From Paenibacillus sp. Soil787 (GTDB lineage: Bacteria > Bacillota > Bacilli > Paenibacillales > NBRC-103111): a stretch of DNA of 64,000 nucleotides. The translations under genes and the position numbers were made by a program. The notes below the pieces were generated by a model. It saw only the letters and a list, made by a program, of their open reading frames with translations, was not told where the DNA came from and did not search any database. The stretch lies in assembly GCF_001429545.1 (NCBI RefSeq), contig NZ_LMSP01000012.1:576555-640554 (forward strand). The letters run 5' to 3'. The stretch's first letter is position 1. Each line of letters begins with the position of its first letter. This document shows positions 56,825-64,000 of the stretch, piece by piece.

Positions 56825-58507
56825 CTACTTAATAGATGTCCATTTCAATTCCCATTCTTGACCAAAAGATGGAAGAATCAAACCGTCAACTGGAGCCTTT
56901 TTCAAGTAAGCACGCGTACGGAAGTAAAGCGGTGATACACCTTGATCATCCATCAGGATTTTCTCAGCTTCAACCAATGCTTTCGCACGTTTGGTAGCAT
57001 CAGTTTCTGCTTGAGCTTGCTTAACTAAAGTATCATACTGCGGGTTACTGTAGTCGCCTTCATCGAACTCTCCGCCAGTTACCCACATATCCAAGAACGT
57101 CATTGGATCGTTGTAATCCGCGCCCCATAGGGAAAGTGCGATATCGAAATCATGTTTAGAAGACAACTCGATACGTAATGCATGCGGAACTGGGTTCGCT
57201 TCTGCTTCGTATCCAAGGTTTTGTTTCCATTGAGCAAGGATGAACTCAAGTGATTTTTTCGCAGTTTCTGTATCATCCGCATTCACTTTCATTTTCGGAA
57301 GAGCCGTCAAGCCAGCTTCTTTCAAACCTTCAGTAAGCAATTGTTTTGCTTTGGCAGCATCGAATTTAGGTTGTGTTTCGCCAGCGGATTTACGGAAATC
57401 CCCGCCTGCACCATCTGAAGTACCACCAGGCACTAGTCCTGTGGAAGCCACAGATCCGTTAGCAAGAACGGTATCTACATACGCTTGACGATCGATTGCC
57501 ATACCTAAAGCTTGACGAATTTTCTTGTTAGCCAAGGCAGGAACTTTTTTAGTTTGGTACATCAGATAAGAGTTAGTCAACTCAGGTTTTGGCAAATTGT
57601 CTGGTTTGCCTGCATATAGTTTAAGTTGATCGCGATTGATTTCAGTCAAATCAGCTGCATCTGTTTCGTATAGGTTAAGTCCTGTATTTGTATCTTTTAC
57701 GATATTGACAGTTGCTTTCGTAAGTTTAACGTTAGCAGCGTCCCAATATTTATCGTTTTTAACAAGTTCAAGTGTTTGGCCATGATCCCATTTGCTTAAA
57801 ATAAATGGACCTGCACCAATTACTTTATCAGCTTCTGCTCCATATTTATCGCCAGCTTTTGTAACGAAATCTTCTCTTTGCGGCAAGAAAGTTCCGAACG
57901 CAAGCATTTGTGTAAAGAAGGTAACTGGTTTCTCAAGTTTAATTTCAAGCTGTTTGTCGCTAATTGCTTTTACGCCAAGTGCATCTTGAGCTTTTTTAAC
58001 CTCTTCAGGTGTTTTTGCTTTCGTTACAGCTTCTCCGCCTTTAATCCAAGCTACTACGAAGCTATATTGCCCCTTTGTTGCTGGATCTAATGTACGTTTG
58101 AAGGAATATACGAAATCTTGAGCTTTAACAGGTTGACCATCTGACCAGTTTGCGTTGTCACGAATGTCGATCGTGTACGTTAGACCATCATTAGATATTT
58201 TAGGTGCGTCTTTTGCAAGTCCAGGAGTTGCTTTGCCGTCTTTATCAATACGGTATAAACCTTCGTTAAATGCGCTCATGAATGTGAAAGCAGCATTAGC
58301 AGTTGCTTTGGAGCTATCCATAACAGGCGGCTCTGCTGTAAAGTTGATTTTAATTTCTTGCGGTTTGTTAGATGCCGCAGGAGCTGCTGTACCTTTAGTA
58401 TCTCCAGTTGGTGATGCAGATGGTTCCTCTTTTTTGGCACAACCAATTGCCACACTACCCATAAGCGTTAATGCTACTGCTGTAGAAACCCATTTCGTCG
58501 CTTTCAT
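56825..58507 (-). CDS. oppA: Oligopeptide-binding lipoprotein OppA (SBP family 5)
   Basis: Extracellular peptide-binding lipoprotein that feeds OppBCDF. 560 residues from the ATG at 58507 (MKATKWVSTAV), with AAAGGAGGAG before it. Signal peptide with lipobox VAIGC, then a Ser/Pro/Thr/Gly linker (EEPSASPTGDTKG). SBP_bac_5 domain from about residue 45 to the end (GLYRIDKDG, YTIDIRDNANWSDGQPVKAQD). In Bacilli the Opp system also imports Phr and other signalling peptides for sporulation and competence, fitting the sporulation context, but ligand is not predictable here. Confidence 0.95.
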   Translation of the reverse strand: MKATKWVSTAVALTLMGSVAIGCAKKEEPSASPTGDTKGTAAPAASNKPQEIKINFTAEPPVMDSSKATANAAFTFMSAFNEGLYRIDKDGKATPGLAKDAPKISNDGLTYTIDIRDNANWSDGQPVKAQDFVYSFKRTLDPATKGQYSFVVAWIKGGEAVTKAKTPEEVKKAQDALGVKAISDKQLEIKLEKPVTFFTQMLAFGTFLPQREDFVTKAGDKYGAEADKVIGAGPFILSKWDHGQTLELVKNDKYWDAANVKLTKATVNIVKDTNTGLNLYETDAADLTEINRDQLKLYAGKPDNLPKPELTNSYLMYQTKKVPALANKKIRQALGMAIDRQAYVDTVLANGSVASTGLVPGGTSDGAGGDFRKSAGETQPKFDAAKAKQLLTEGLKEAGLTALPKMKVNADDTETAKKSLEFILAQWKQNLGYEAEANPVPHALRIELSSKHDFDIALSLWGADYNDPMTFLDMWVTGGEFDEGDYSNPQYDTLVKQAQAETDATKRAKALVEAEKILMDDQGVSPLYFRTRAYLKKAPVDGLILPSFGQEWELKWTSIK

Positions 58508-58680
58508 ATAAACTCCTCCTTTAAAATATGTATCTAAACATCTATGGTTAGGTGTTTTTGATAGCTTTACTCGCATAAACCTTACACCTTAAACCCAAAA
58601 ACAAATGAAACCGCTTCACGCACGTTAGTATATCTAACATGAACCTCTGGTAAAAAAATTTACTAGACTCTACGCAAGGA

Positions 58681-58708
58681 ATTATAACATATTACTATGC
58701 TTTGTCCA
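58681..58708 (-). promoter_or_regulatory. SigA promoter of the opp operon
   Basis: TGGACA (58703-58708), 16-base spacer, TATAAT (58681-58686), giving a leader of about 165 bases. The leader shows no clear riboswitch. The rest of the gap up to 58923 is AT-rich with nothing recognisable. Confidence 0.7.
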
Positions 58709-58923
58709 GAACAAATTTACCTTTTTATTCACTTCGATAAAAATTTAATTCACCTTTGTTAAAATAATATGAAAAAAAGGTCCTTTACGGTTTCTAATTA
58801 TACAACCATCGGTCAATAAAATCTAGACGGATTTCATTGTTATTTTCTACAATTCTTTAATAAATATTACAAACACATACTTAAAATTGATTTATTCATA
58901 ATATTTCCGCAAAATTGTCTTGA

Positions 58924-59325
58924 TTAGGTCGAAAATATATAATTTTTCCCTATATGCACGAAAAATAGCAGGATATAAAGTGCTGATAGAACTAGAAAAC
59001 TAAGCCTCCATACTACCCTGCTAACCTTTAATAATTCGGTTTTTCCTTTCAAATGCGTCTGATAACCACCAATGATCCCAAAAGCGATGAGCAGCACGAG
59101 CGCAATTAGCCAGAAACCAAAATTCGTATGAAATAGTTGATTCCACATCAAAGAAACAGAGCCCAGCAGAAATAACGTCGTCACATCCATGGTAAGTCTT
59201 GTTGTCATCTTCTTATCTCTAAGAAAAACAAAAACTAGAAACCACATAAGGACAAACGTAATAAACGGCGCCACTGCTAAGACCGCATATATCGTTGATA
59301 TCCAACTGGCTAGCACATTCATCAT
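58924..59325 (-). CDS. DUF3397 membrane protein
   Basis: 133 residues, four hydrophobic segments (FITFVLMWFLVFVF, LFLLGSVSLMW, FWLIALVLLIAFGIIGGY, LSFLVLSALYILLFFVHIG) in the DUF3397 pattern. Function unknown. It follows panE by 14 bases; the family is regularly found beside panE and bshC in Bacilli. Confidence 0.8.
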   Translation of the reverse strand: MMNVLASWISTIYAVLAVAPFITFVLMWFLVFVFLRDKKMTTRLTMDVTTLFLLGSVSLMWNQLFHTNFGFWLIALVLLIAFGIIGGYQTHLKGKTELLKVSRVVWRLSFLVLSALYILLFFVHIGKNYIFST

Positions 59326-59339
59326 TAAGAATCACCTAC

Positions 59340-60287
59340 TTATTCTAGTGCTTTCACTAATTGGTACACGGTTTGGTGAGTCGGAATCTCAAGATTTAAT
59401 TCTTTTGCCAGTTTCACTAGGCTTCCGTTAATATGATCGATCTCCGTCCGTCGGGACTGTTCAATATCCTGAAGCATAGATGAATGATTAAGGCTTGTGG
59501 CTTCGCAGACGCTAAGAAGCGTGTCCCATAACTCATCAGGCAGGAAAATCCCCTTGGCAGTCGCCACCAAACGAGTTTCTTGATAAAGGTCATTCATGAG
59601 TGCGCGCGCCCAAGGTGAAAGCAGCAGCTCTCCGTTCTTCACACGTAAAATTGCGGTAAGCGGATTGATTACTGCATTTATCGTCAACTTGCTCCAAATC
59701 CTTACATCCATGTTCTTCGACATCATTGTATGAAATCCTGCCTTCTCAAGCATCTCAATTAACAAAATATGTGTCGAATCTACAACATGATCCGAATCTT
59801 CTGTTTTTCCTATATAACTGACACCATGTCCTGTGTGAGTAACGGTCGTCAAGCCCTCTCGTCTAGCCCCTTCCGTCGTTACAGCGAACAGCAAGCTATC
59901 CCGCCCAAGCTCTTTACCTAAGCTCACTTCGTGCCCTATTCCATTCTGGAAACTTATTAAATAGGTGTCTTTAGACATTTGAGACTTCAAATTGTTTATT
60001 AGTTCTTGTGTAATAGCAGGCTGTTTGACCATGAGAAATATGTAATCAAAATGATGTAAAGACGAACTAGCCGTCCCTGCTTCTTCTAAATAGTAGCGAA
60101 AATCTATGACTCCACTACGAGTAGTCCTAATTGACTCTGCAGTTCCAACCAACTCAATTCCCTTCTGAGCTAGCTCATCTGCTTGTTCTCTTGATCTTGC
60201 AATGACTGTCATATGTTCACAAAAAGCAGACAACTTGGCAGCGAATAGAAGCCCTAAGGAGCCTGCACCAACAATCATGATACGCAT
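59340..60287 (-). CDS. panE: 2-dehydropantoate 2-reductase
   Basis: Reduces ketopantoate to pantoate with NADPH for coenzyme A synthesis. 315 residues from the ATG at 60287 (MRIMIVGAGSLG), seven bases after AAAGGGGG. NADP-binding GAGSLGLLFAAKL; catalytic Lys in WSKLTINAVINPL; C-terminal SSMLQDIEQSRRTEIDHINGS is the ApbA/PanE signature. Some members of this family act on other ketoacids. Confidence 0.92.
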   Translation of the reverse strand: MRIMIVGAGSLGLLFAAKLSAFCEHMTVIARSREQADELAQKGIELVGTAESIRTTRSGVIDFRYYLEEAGTASSSLHHFDYIFLMVKQPAITQELINNLKSQMSKDTYLISFQNGIGHEVSLGKELGRDSLLFAVTTEGARREGLTTVTHTGHGVSYIGKTEDSDHVVDSTHILLIEMLEKAGFHTMMSKNMDVRIWSKLTINAVINPLTAILRVKNGELLLSPWARALMNDLYQETRLVATAKGIFLPDELWDTLLSVCEATSLNHSSMLQDIEQSRRTEIDHINGSLVKLAKELNLEIPTHQTVYQLVKALE

Positions 60288-60323
60288 CTCATTTCCCCCT
60301 TTACATACAAGTCTCATTATACA

Positions 60324-60350
60324 ACAAAAAAGCCCCAGTCCAAGGGCTCT
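60324..60350 (-). terminator. Terminator after rsfA
   Basis: Minus strand AGAGCCC-TTGGACTG-GGGCT followed by TTTTTTG. Confidence 0.8.
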
Positions 60351-60390
60351 CCTTGTTCTGAAGCTTCTATATCTAAGGATGGAGGGCAGC

Positions 60391-61044
60391 TTAATCTACT
60401 CTTTCCAGGTTACCATTCGCATCCATCTTGAACCGCGGCTTCTCTTCTTCCTCTTCTTCCACAAGGAAGGCCATTTTCCTAGCACGATCCATAATTTGAA
60501 TCAATGCTTTATAATCATCATTCACAACACGATAATCCGTTTCTACTTCATTAACTTGCTTATTCAGCTTGTTGTTTTCTCTGCCAAGTCTATCTAGTTC
60601 GTCCTCTTTGTCTTGCAGTTCTTTTTCTAAATTTTTGATATGGCGATTCATATCTTGGTACGTATTTCTCCATTGCCTTAGAAACCGGATCACAGCATCG
60701 ATCGATAATGTTTCTTCCGTGAATGTCTCTACTTTGCCCGTAGACAGCTCAGGTCCATCCAGTAGTCCAACGGAAGAGGAACCGGAAATCGAGACGGCCG
60801 CGTGCTTTTTGAGCTGCGTTCTTTTTTGACGCTGCGCTTTGGCAATCTGAATAGCCGCTTCATATTTTTTCCTTACAAAACTGTTCCAACGGAATCCACA
60901 TGCTGCTGCTGTACGCCCAATGCGCTCTCCAACTTCTTCGAATGCAGATAATTGTGTACTTCCCTCTCGTATGTGACGCAGTGTCACTTCCGCTAAGATT
61001 AAGTCGTCTTCATCGCTCCAAGCATCTTGTCTAATTGCTGACAT
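60391..61044 (-). CDS. rsfA: RsfA-family prespore transcription factor
   Basis: 217 residues. N-terminal Myb/SANT-like DNA-binding domain (AWSDEDDLILAEVTLRHIR, then CGFRWNSFVRKKYE), linker, and a coiled coil from about residue 125 to 180 (NRHIKNLEKELQDKEDE). B. subtilis RsfA is made in the forespore under SigF and tunes its regulon. The ATG at 61044 is nine bases after AGGAGG, beside two tandem family-3 repeats. Confidence 0.9.
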   Translation of the reverse strand: MSAIRQDAWSDEDDLILAEVTLRHIREGSTQLSAFEEVGERIGRTAAACGFRWNSFVRKKYEAAIQIAKAQRQKRTQLKKHAAVSISGSSSVGLLDGPELSTGKVETFTEETLSIDAVIRFLRQWRNTYQDMNRHIKNLEKELQDKEDELDRLGRENNKLNKQVNEVETDYRVVNDDYKALIQIMDRARKMAFLVEEEEEEKPRFKMDANGNLERVD

Positions 61045-61066
61045 ATGGTCGAACCTCCTAACATAA

Positions 61067-61143
61067 TATAGGGATCTTTGGCGTAGGCAAAGTCTCTCCT
61101 TTGTGGGATCTCTTTGGCGTAGATCAAAGTCTCACCTATTGGG
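61067..61143 (-). repeat. Two tandem family-3 repeats ahead of rsfA
   Basis: Unit 1: ATATAGGGATCTTTGGCGTA-ggCAAAGTCTCTC (61069-61100). Unit 2: tgtGGGATCTCTTTGGCGTA-gatCAAAGTCTCACC (61101-61137). On the coding strand the CCCTATATTATG end adjoins GTTAGGAGG of rsfA. The remainder up to 61355 shows nothing I can name. Confidence 0.75.
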
Positions 61144-61355
61144 GATGCATCATAATAAAGAATCAATTCGTAGAAAGCAGGGATAAATTGATTCGTGCCA
61201 TTATTATTATTTCTATGCCCGTACTAGAGTTCATAGAATCTATTTGATACTAAATGGTATTGCCAAATTTTTTATCACTCATACATGGGATCCTGATAAA
61301 AAGACATACTACTCCTATCTGATGAAATGTTTTCAATTTCGTCACCGTTTGACGG

Positions 61356-61384
61356 TTTACACCGCTCATTTCAAACGGTATAAT
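61356..61384 (+). promoter_or_regulatory. SigA promoter of the DUF2626 gene
   Basis: TTTACA (61356-61361), 17-base spacer, TATAAT (61379-61384). Confidence 0.75.
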
Positions 61385-61432
61385 GTGTTGTAGTTAAAGT
61401 GCAACGTGGTATGAGAGGGGGATGTTACGAGA

Positions 61433-61663
61433 ATGGATCGCATGTTTCGGGTTCTAGGTTTTTGGACACTTGTTATCGCACTAATGAGCTTAGCTGGCGA
61501 TATGATACCTATGTCTCTGATTTTCTTTTTTCAAACTGCCGTATTCGTCATTCTAGGCTATATGCGCTTGTCAGAACGAACTTACATATTGTTGTTCTGG
61601 GGATATATGATTATTTCCTTCAGCGGATTTACGTATTGGTCATTTTTCAAAATGTCTGTTTAA
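61433..61663 (+). CDS. DUF2626 small membrane protein (YqgY-like)
   Basis: 76 residues, almost all hydrophobic: MDRMFRVLGFWTLVIALM, SLIFFFQTAVFVILGYMRLS, then a third segment ending FSGFTYWSFF. It matches the B. subtilis YqgY (DUF2626) pattern, including the MFRVLGFWT start and LSERTYI. Function unknown. GAGGGGG lies 11 bases before the ATG; a terminator follows. Confidence 0.85.
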   Translation: MDRMFRVLGFWTLVIALMSLAGDMIPMSLIFFFQTAVFVILGYMRLSERTYILLFWGYMIISFSGFTYWSFFKMSV

Positions 61664-61686
61664 ACCCCACAACAATAACAACAAGC

Positions 61687-61728
61687 AAAAAGGTGAACCG
61701 ACTGTTACTCAGCGGCTCACCTTTTTTT
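61687..61728. terminator. Bidirectional terminator between the DUF2626 gene and midA
   Basis: AAAAGGTGA-a-CCG ... CGG-c-TCACCTTTT with runs of A and T on either side; the right arm covers the last codons of midA. Confidence 0.88.
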
Positions 61729-62859
61729 GTTCAGAAGAGAATGCTTGCTTGCGATAAATACTTTGAATAGCTCACTCATTTGATCACTTAGCAGTAACTG
61801 CCTAATGGAGCGGTTCCGCTTAGATACTTCACTGAAAGGGTTCGGATCATAGTGATTTTGAAGCCTTTGCAATATCCCTTGTTCGACCAAAAACTCCCGT
61901 TGCGTCTGGAGCTTGCAGTCAGTAAAACCACTCTGACTTGCAGCTATTTGGCATGAACTAAAATTAACATGCGATGTCATATCCTGCTCACCCTGATGGA
62001 TGAACGGGTCATCCTGAGCTTGGTGTTTGCGATAGCACATTAATGTTCCATTATAACGGTGAGGAGCGAACAGTTCTTCTGCTGTATCGCCATAATCAAT
62101 AATGATGCAGCTCCCGCTTTGGATCCGTTCAGCTACACGCGAGACCCAACTCTCAGCTTCAAGATTGATCTCCCCTATTTGACCATCCAACCATTGAACT
62201 TTGGATCGATCTAGGAAGTCTAATAAACGTTGGGAGCTGATAGGACGCCAAATTTCTTGAAAAGTTTGTCCTTCTTCTTGCCATTTCACATAGGACTCTT
62301 GGAAAAGCAAATCTTTATAGCGAATTCGGTGGATTGGGAAAGCATCCAACAGCTCATTTGCAAGAACATAAAGCTGATCTTGCGGGGGCTGAGCCAACCA
62401 TTCTGTTTCACTTGCAAATTGAATAACTTGGGCATGTTCTTCAAGCAGTGTTCGCTGCTGCTGACGATGATAACCGCTAGATTCAATAATAGTATAGGTT
62501 AAACGGGCATAAATGGCGGGTTCAGTTCGTTTTATTTCGCCCATGATGTGAAGGGCCATACGTCCGTTGCCCCCTCCCCATTCAACAATTTGAACGGGTT
62601 CTGTTTCAGGACTTTCATTATGCAGCTGCTTACAAATAAAAGATGCCACCATTTCCCCCATGACGGAACCAATTGAGGAACTTGTGTAGAAATCTCCTTG
62701 TTTACCGATTTTTGTTCTTTCATTTCGATAATAGCCATAGGGTTCACTGTATAGACAAATTTCCATATAGTCTCTGAATGTGATGGCTTGAAATTCTGCT
62801 GACTGAATAGCCTCTTTCAAGGCTGTCACAACACTTGGGTGTCCGAGCTGATGATTCAA
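61717..62859 (-). CDS. midA: MidA/NDUFAF7-family SAM-dependent protein methyltransferase
   Basis: 380 residues from a TTG at 62859, eight bases after GGAGG; a TTG 11 codons earlier (62892) lacks a ribosome site. Family markers in order: YYRNERTKIGKQGDFYTSSS, SAM loop EWGGGNGRMALH, ANELLDAFPIHR, IIDYGDTAEELF, GTLMCYRKHQAQDDPF and DMTSHVNF. The mitochondrial relative methylates an arginine of complex I subunit NDUFS2; the bacterial substrate is unknown. Transcribed away from the lipoprotein gene next to it. Confidence 0.85.
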   Translation of the reverse strand: MNHQLGHPSVVTALKEAIQSAEFQAITFRDYMEICLYSEPYGYYRNERTKIGKQGDFYTSSSIGSVMGEMVASFICKQLHNESPETEPVQIVEWGGGNGRMALHIMGEIKRTEPAIYARLTYTIIESSGYHRQQQRTLLEEHAQVIQFASETEWLAQPPQDQLYVLANELLDAFPIHRIRYKDLLFQESYVKWQEEGQTFQEIWRPISSQRLLDFLDRSKVQWLDGQIGEINLEAESWVSRVAERIQSGSCIIIDYGDTAEELFAPHRYNGTLMCYRKHQAQDDPFIHQGEQDMTSHVNFSSCQIAASQSGFTDCKLQTQREFLVEQGILQRLQNHYDPNPFSEVSKRNRSIRQLLLSDQMSELFKVFIASKHSLLNKKR

Positions 62860-62885
62860 TGAAGAACCCTCCAATTCTTTACTTA

Positions 62886-62914
62886 AAGACAAAACATACA
62901 GAAACCATTATAAT
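62886..62914 (+). promoter_or_regulatory. Promoter of the lipoprotein gene
   Basis: AAGACA (62886-62891), 17-base spacer, TATAAT (62909-62914); the -35 box is weak. Confidence 0.5.
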
Positions 62915-62948
62915 GAAGAAGGATTTATGGAAGGAGAGACAGCAAAGC

Positions 62949-63914
62949 ATGTCAAAGAAGTGGATTACATTAACAGCGGTAACGGCGATCAGCCTTATAT
63001 CGTTGACAGCTTGTACAGACAACACGAAGATCAAAGAAGCACTCGAACAATCACTAAATAAACAAAAAGAAATGAAATCTTACACCTTCGATGGGAGCAC
63101 AACATTAGCTATAGGCGATGGATTGATGAAATCGTCCAACCCTTTAACGAACGGGCTGTTATCTTTGGTCAGAGAAAGCACAATCGATTGGAAAGGCATT
63201 AGCAATGTGGATCCACTTCAGTTCCAGACGGACTTGAAAATAACACCTAAGGGCTCTACATCCCCATTTGAGATTCCAATTCTCATTAAAGATAGCAAAT
63301 TGTATTTTAATATGCCAGCATTAAATAAAACAGCTGACGAGTACTATGCAATCGATCTACAAAAAATAAGTCAGAACAGCACGAGTCCCTTATCCGTAGA
63401 TACTTTGAAAAATACTTCTCAATTGTCAACGACACTTGGTAATCTAATATTTAGCGGGATTGACCCAAAATGGTATAAAGAAGCCAAGGAACCGGTTAGG
63501 TTGAAAGACGGATCTTCTGCTAAATCCATCAGCGTTGAACTTACTAGTAAAAATGAAAAAGAATTGAATACGCTGCTGCAAACAAAGCTTCCAGAGTTTA
63601 TTGGGCAATTACAAAACAATGGATTCCTTACTGCTGATAAAGCTGAGCAACTCAAAAAAAATCAAGCAAATCTCTTCCAACTTAAAGCTCCGGGTAAAAT
63701 GGTTGTCGCCATTGATGACGCCGGCTTTATTCGGGACCAAACGATTGATGTAGGCTTCACAATCACAATAGACGGCAAGGCGCAGGATAACCACATCCTT
63801 TTTCACCAAACCTACGATGCTATCAATCAAGCCTCTCCTTTAACGAAAGAAATACCTAAAAACGTTAAAAGCTTCGATGAAATCCTGAAATTAATTACGC
63901 CGGCAAAAAAATAG
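62949..63914 (+). CDS. Lipoprotein of unknown function
   Basis: 321 residues from the ATG at 62949 (MSKKWITLTA), nine bases after AAGGAGAGA. Signal peptide with lipobox SLTAC (Cys about residue 20). The mature part is a mix of strands and helices (KEMKSYTFDGSTTLAIGDGL, DWKGISNVDPLQFQTDLKI, SAKSISVELT, DQTIDVGFTITIDGK) reminiscent of LolA/LppX-like folds that hold lipids, but no motif proves this. Conserved asparagine- and lysine-rich loops. Single-gene unit with its own promoter and terminator. Confidence 0.75.
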   Translation: MSKKWITLTAVTAISLISLTACTDNTKIKEALEQSLNKQKEMKSYTFDGSTTLAIGDGLMKSSNPLTNGLLSLVRESTIDWKGISNVDPLQFQTDLKITPKGSTSPFEIPILIKDSKLYFNMPALNKTADEYYAIDLQKISQNSTSPLSVDTLKNTSQLSTTLGNLIFSGIDPKWYKEAKEPVRLKDGSSAKSISVELTSKNEKELNTLLQTKLPEFIGQLQNNGFLTADKAEQLKKNQANLFQLKAPGKMVVAIDDAGFIRDQTIDVGFTITIDGKAQDNHILFHQTYDAINQASPLTKEIPKNVKSFDEILKLITPAKK

Positions 63915-63924
63915 ATGTAAGCCA

Positions 63925-63960
63925 AATACTTACCTCTTCCCCAGAGGTAAGTATTTTTTT
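63925..63960 (+). terminator. Terminator after the lipoprotein gene
   Basis: AATACTTACCTCT / AGAGGTAAGTATT, 13 pairs, then TTTTTTTG. After it 40 bases remain to the window end without a feature. Confidence 0.93.
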
Positions 63961-64000
63961 GTGCTTCATTTAATAGAAATATGATAATCTGTTCTTAGGG

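Noticed and set aside
58600-58625. cre-like (CcpA) sequence TGAAGCGGTTTCA in the oppA leader
   Set aside because: It is one base short of the 14-base cre consensus and lies downstream of the promoter, so I could not support it.

Overview
The window looks like a chromosomal segment of a Paenibacillus-type spore former (low-GC Gram-positive, Paenibacillaceae). The evidence is sporulation genes (spoIIGA-sigE-sigG, spoVD, spoVE, rsfA, a YlyA/YteA-type protein), a PyrR-controlled pyrimidine operon, a T-box ahead of ileS, a bacillithiol gene (bshC), and a division and cell wall cluster in the gene order known from Bacillus. Almost every gene is housekeeping and most lie on the minus strand. I see no prophage, insertion sequence, CRISPR array, rRNA or tRNA.

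Layout, left to right. 1-7021: the pyr operon on the minus strand, read pyrR-pyrB-pyrC-carA-carB (carB runs off the left edge), behind one strong promoter and one PyrR attenuator. 7022-7713: repeat-rich leader region. 7714-13241 (plus strand): two half-transporters forming an asymmetric ABC exporter, then dapH and dapL. 13336-15968 (minus): patA, rluD-type pseudouridine synthase, lspA. With dapH and dapL, patA completes the acetylated branch of meso-diaminopimelate synthesis. 16103-16846: a YlyA/YteA-like protein. 16898-27148 (minus): ileS with its T-box, divIVA, ylmH, ylmG, sepF, ylmE, pgeF, ylmC, sigG, sigE, spoIIGA. 27383-47536 (minus): ftsZ, ftsA, divIB, murA, murB, murG, spoVE, murD, mraY, murF, murE, spoVD, pbpB, ftsL, rsmH, mraZ. 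47661-63914: a DUF4349 lipoprotein, a probable 56-residue protein, ahcY, bshC, an oppABCDF operon, a DUF3397 protein, panE, rsfA, a DUF2626 protein, a MidA-type methyltransferase and a lipoprotein of unknown function.

The genes form one theme. DapH/PatA/DapL make the diaminopimelate that MurE (with a DNPR motif) adds to the peptidoglycan precursor; MurA-G and MraY finish it; PbpB/FtsL/DivIB/FtsA/FtsZ/SepF/DivIVA use it at the septum; SpoVD/SpoVE use it for spore cortex.

The least explained signal is between the genes. A palindromic repeat (arms AGTTTTGC and GCAAAACT) occurs nine times, always on the minus strand and always fused to the Shine-Dalgarno sequence of the next gene (carB, pyrR, divIVA, sigE, rsmH; a remnant at lspA). 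In pyrR and sigE it is a tandem array with a 40-base period. At carA it also supplies the last residues and stop codon of the protein. At least three other short palindromic families share this habit of sitting in gene junctions. Other points of interest are a 27-codon reading frame coupled to ftsA, a spoIIG-type promoter with a 22-base spacer, three GTGG boxes ahead of mraZ, a leader peptide candidate ahead of the ABC exporter, and a zinc finger in the YlyA/YteA protein that has lost three of its four cysteines.
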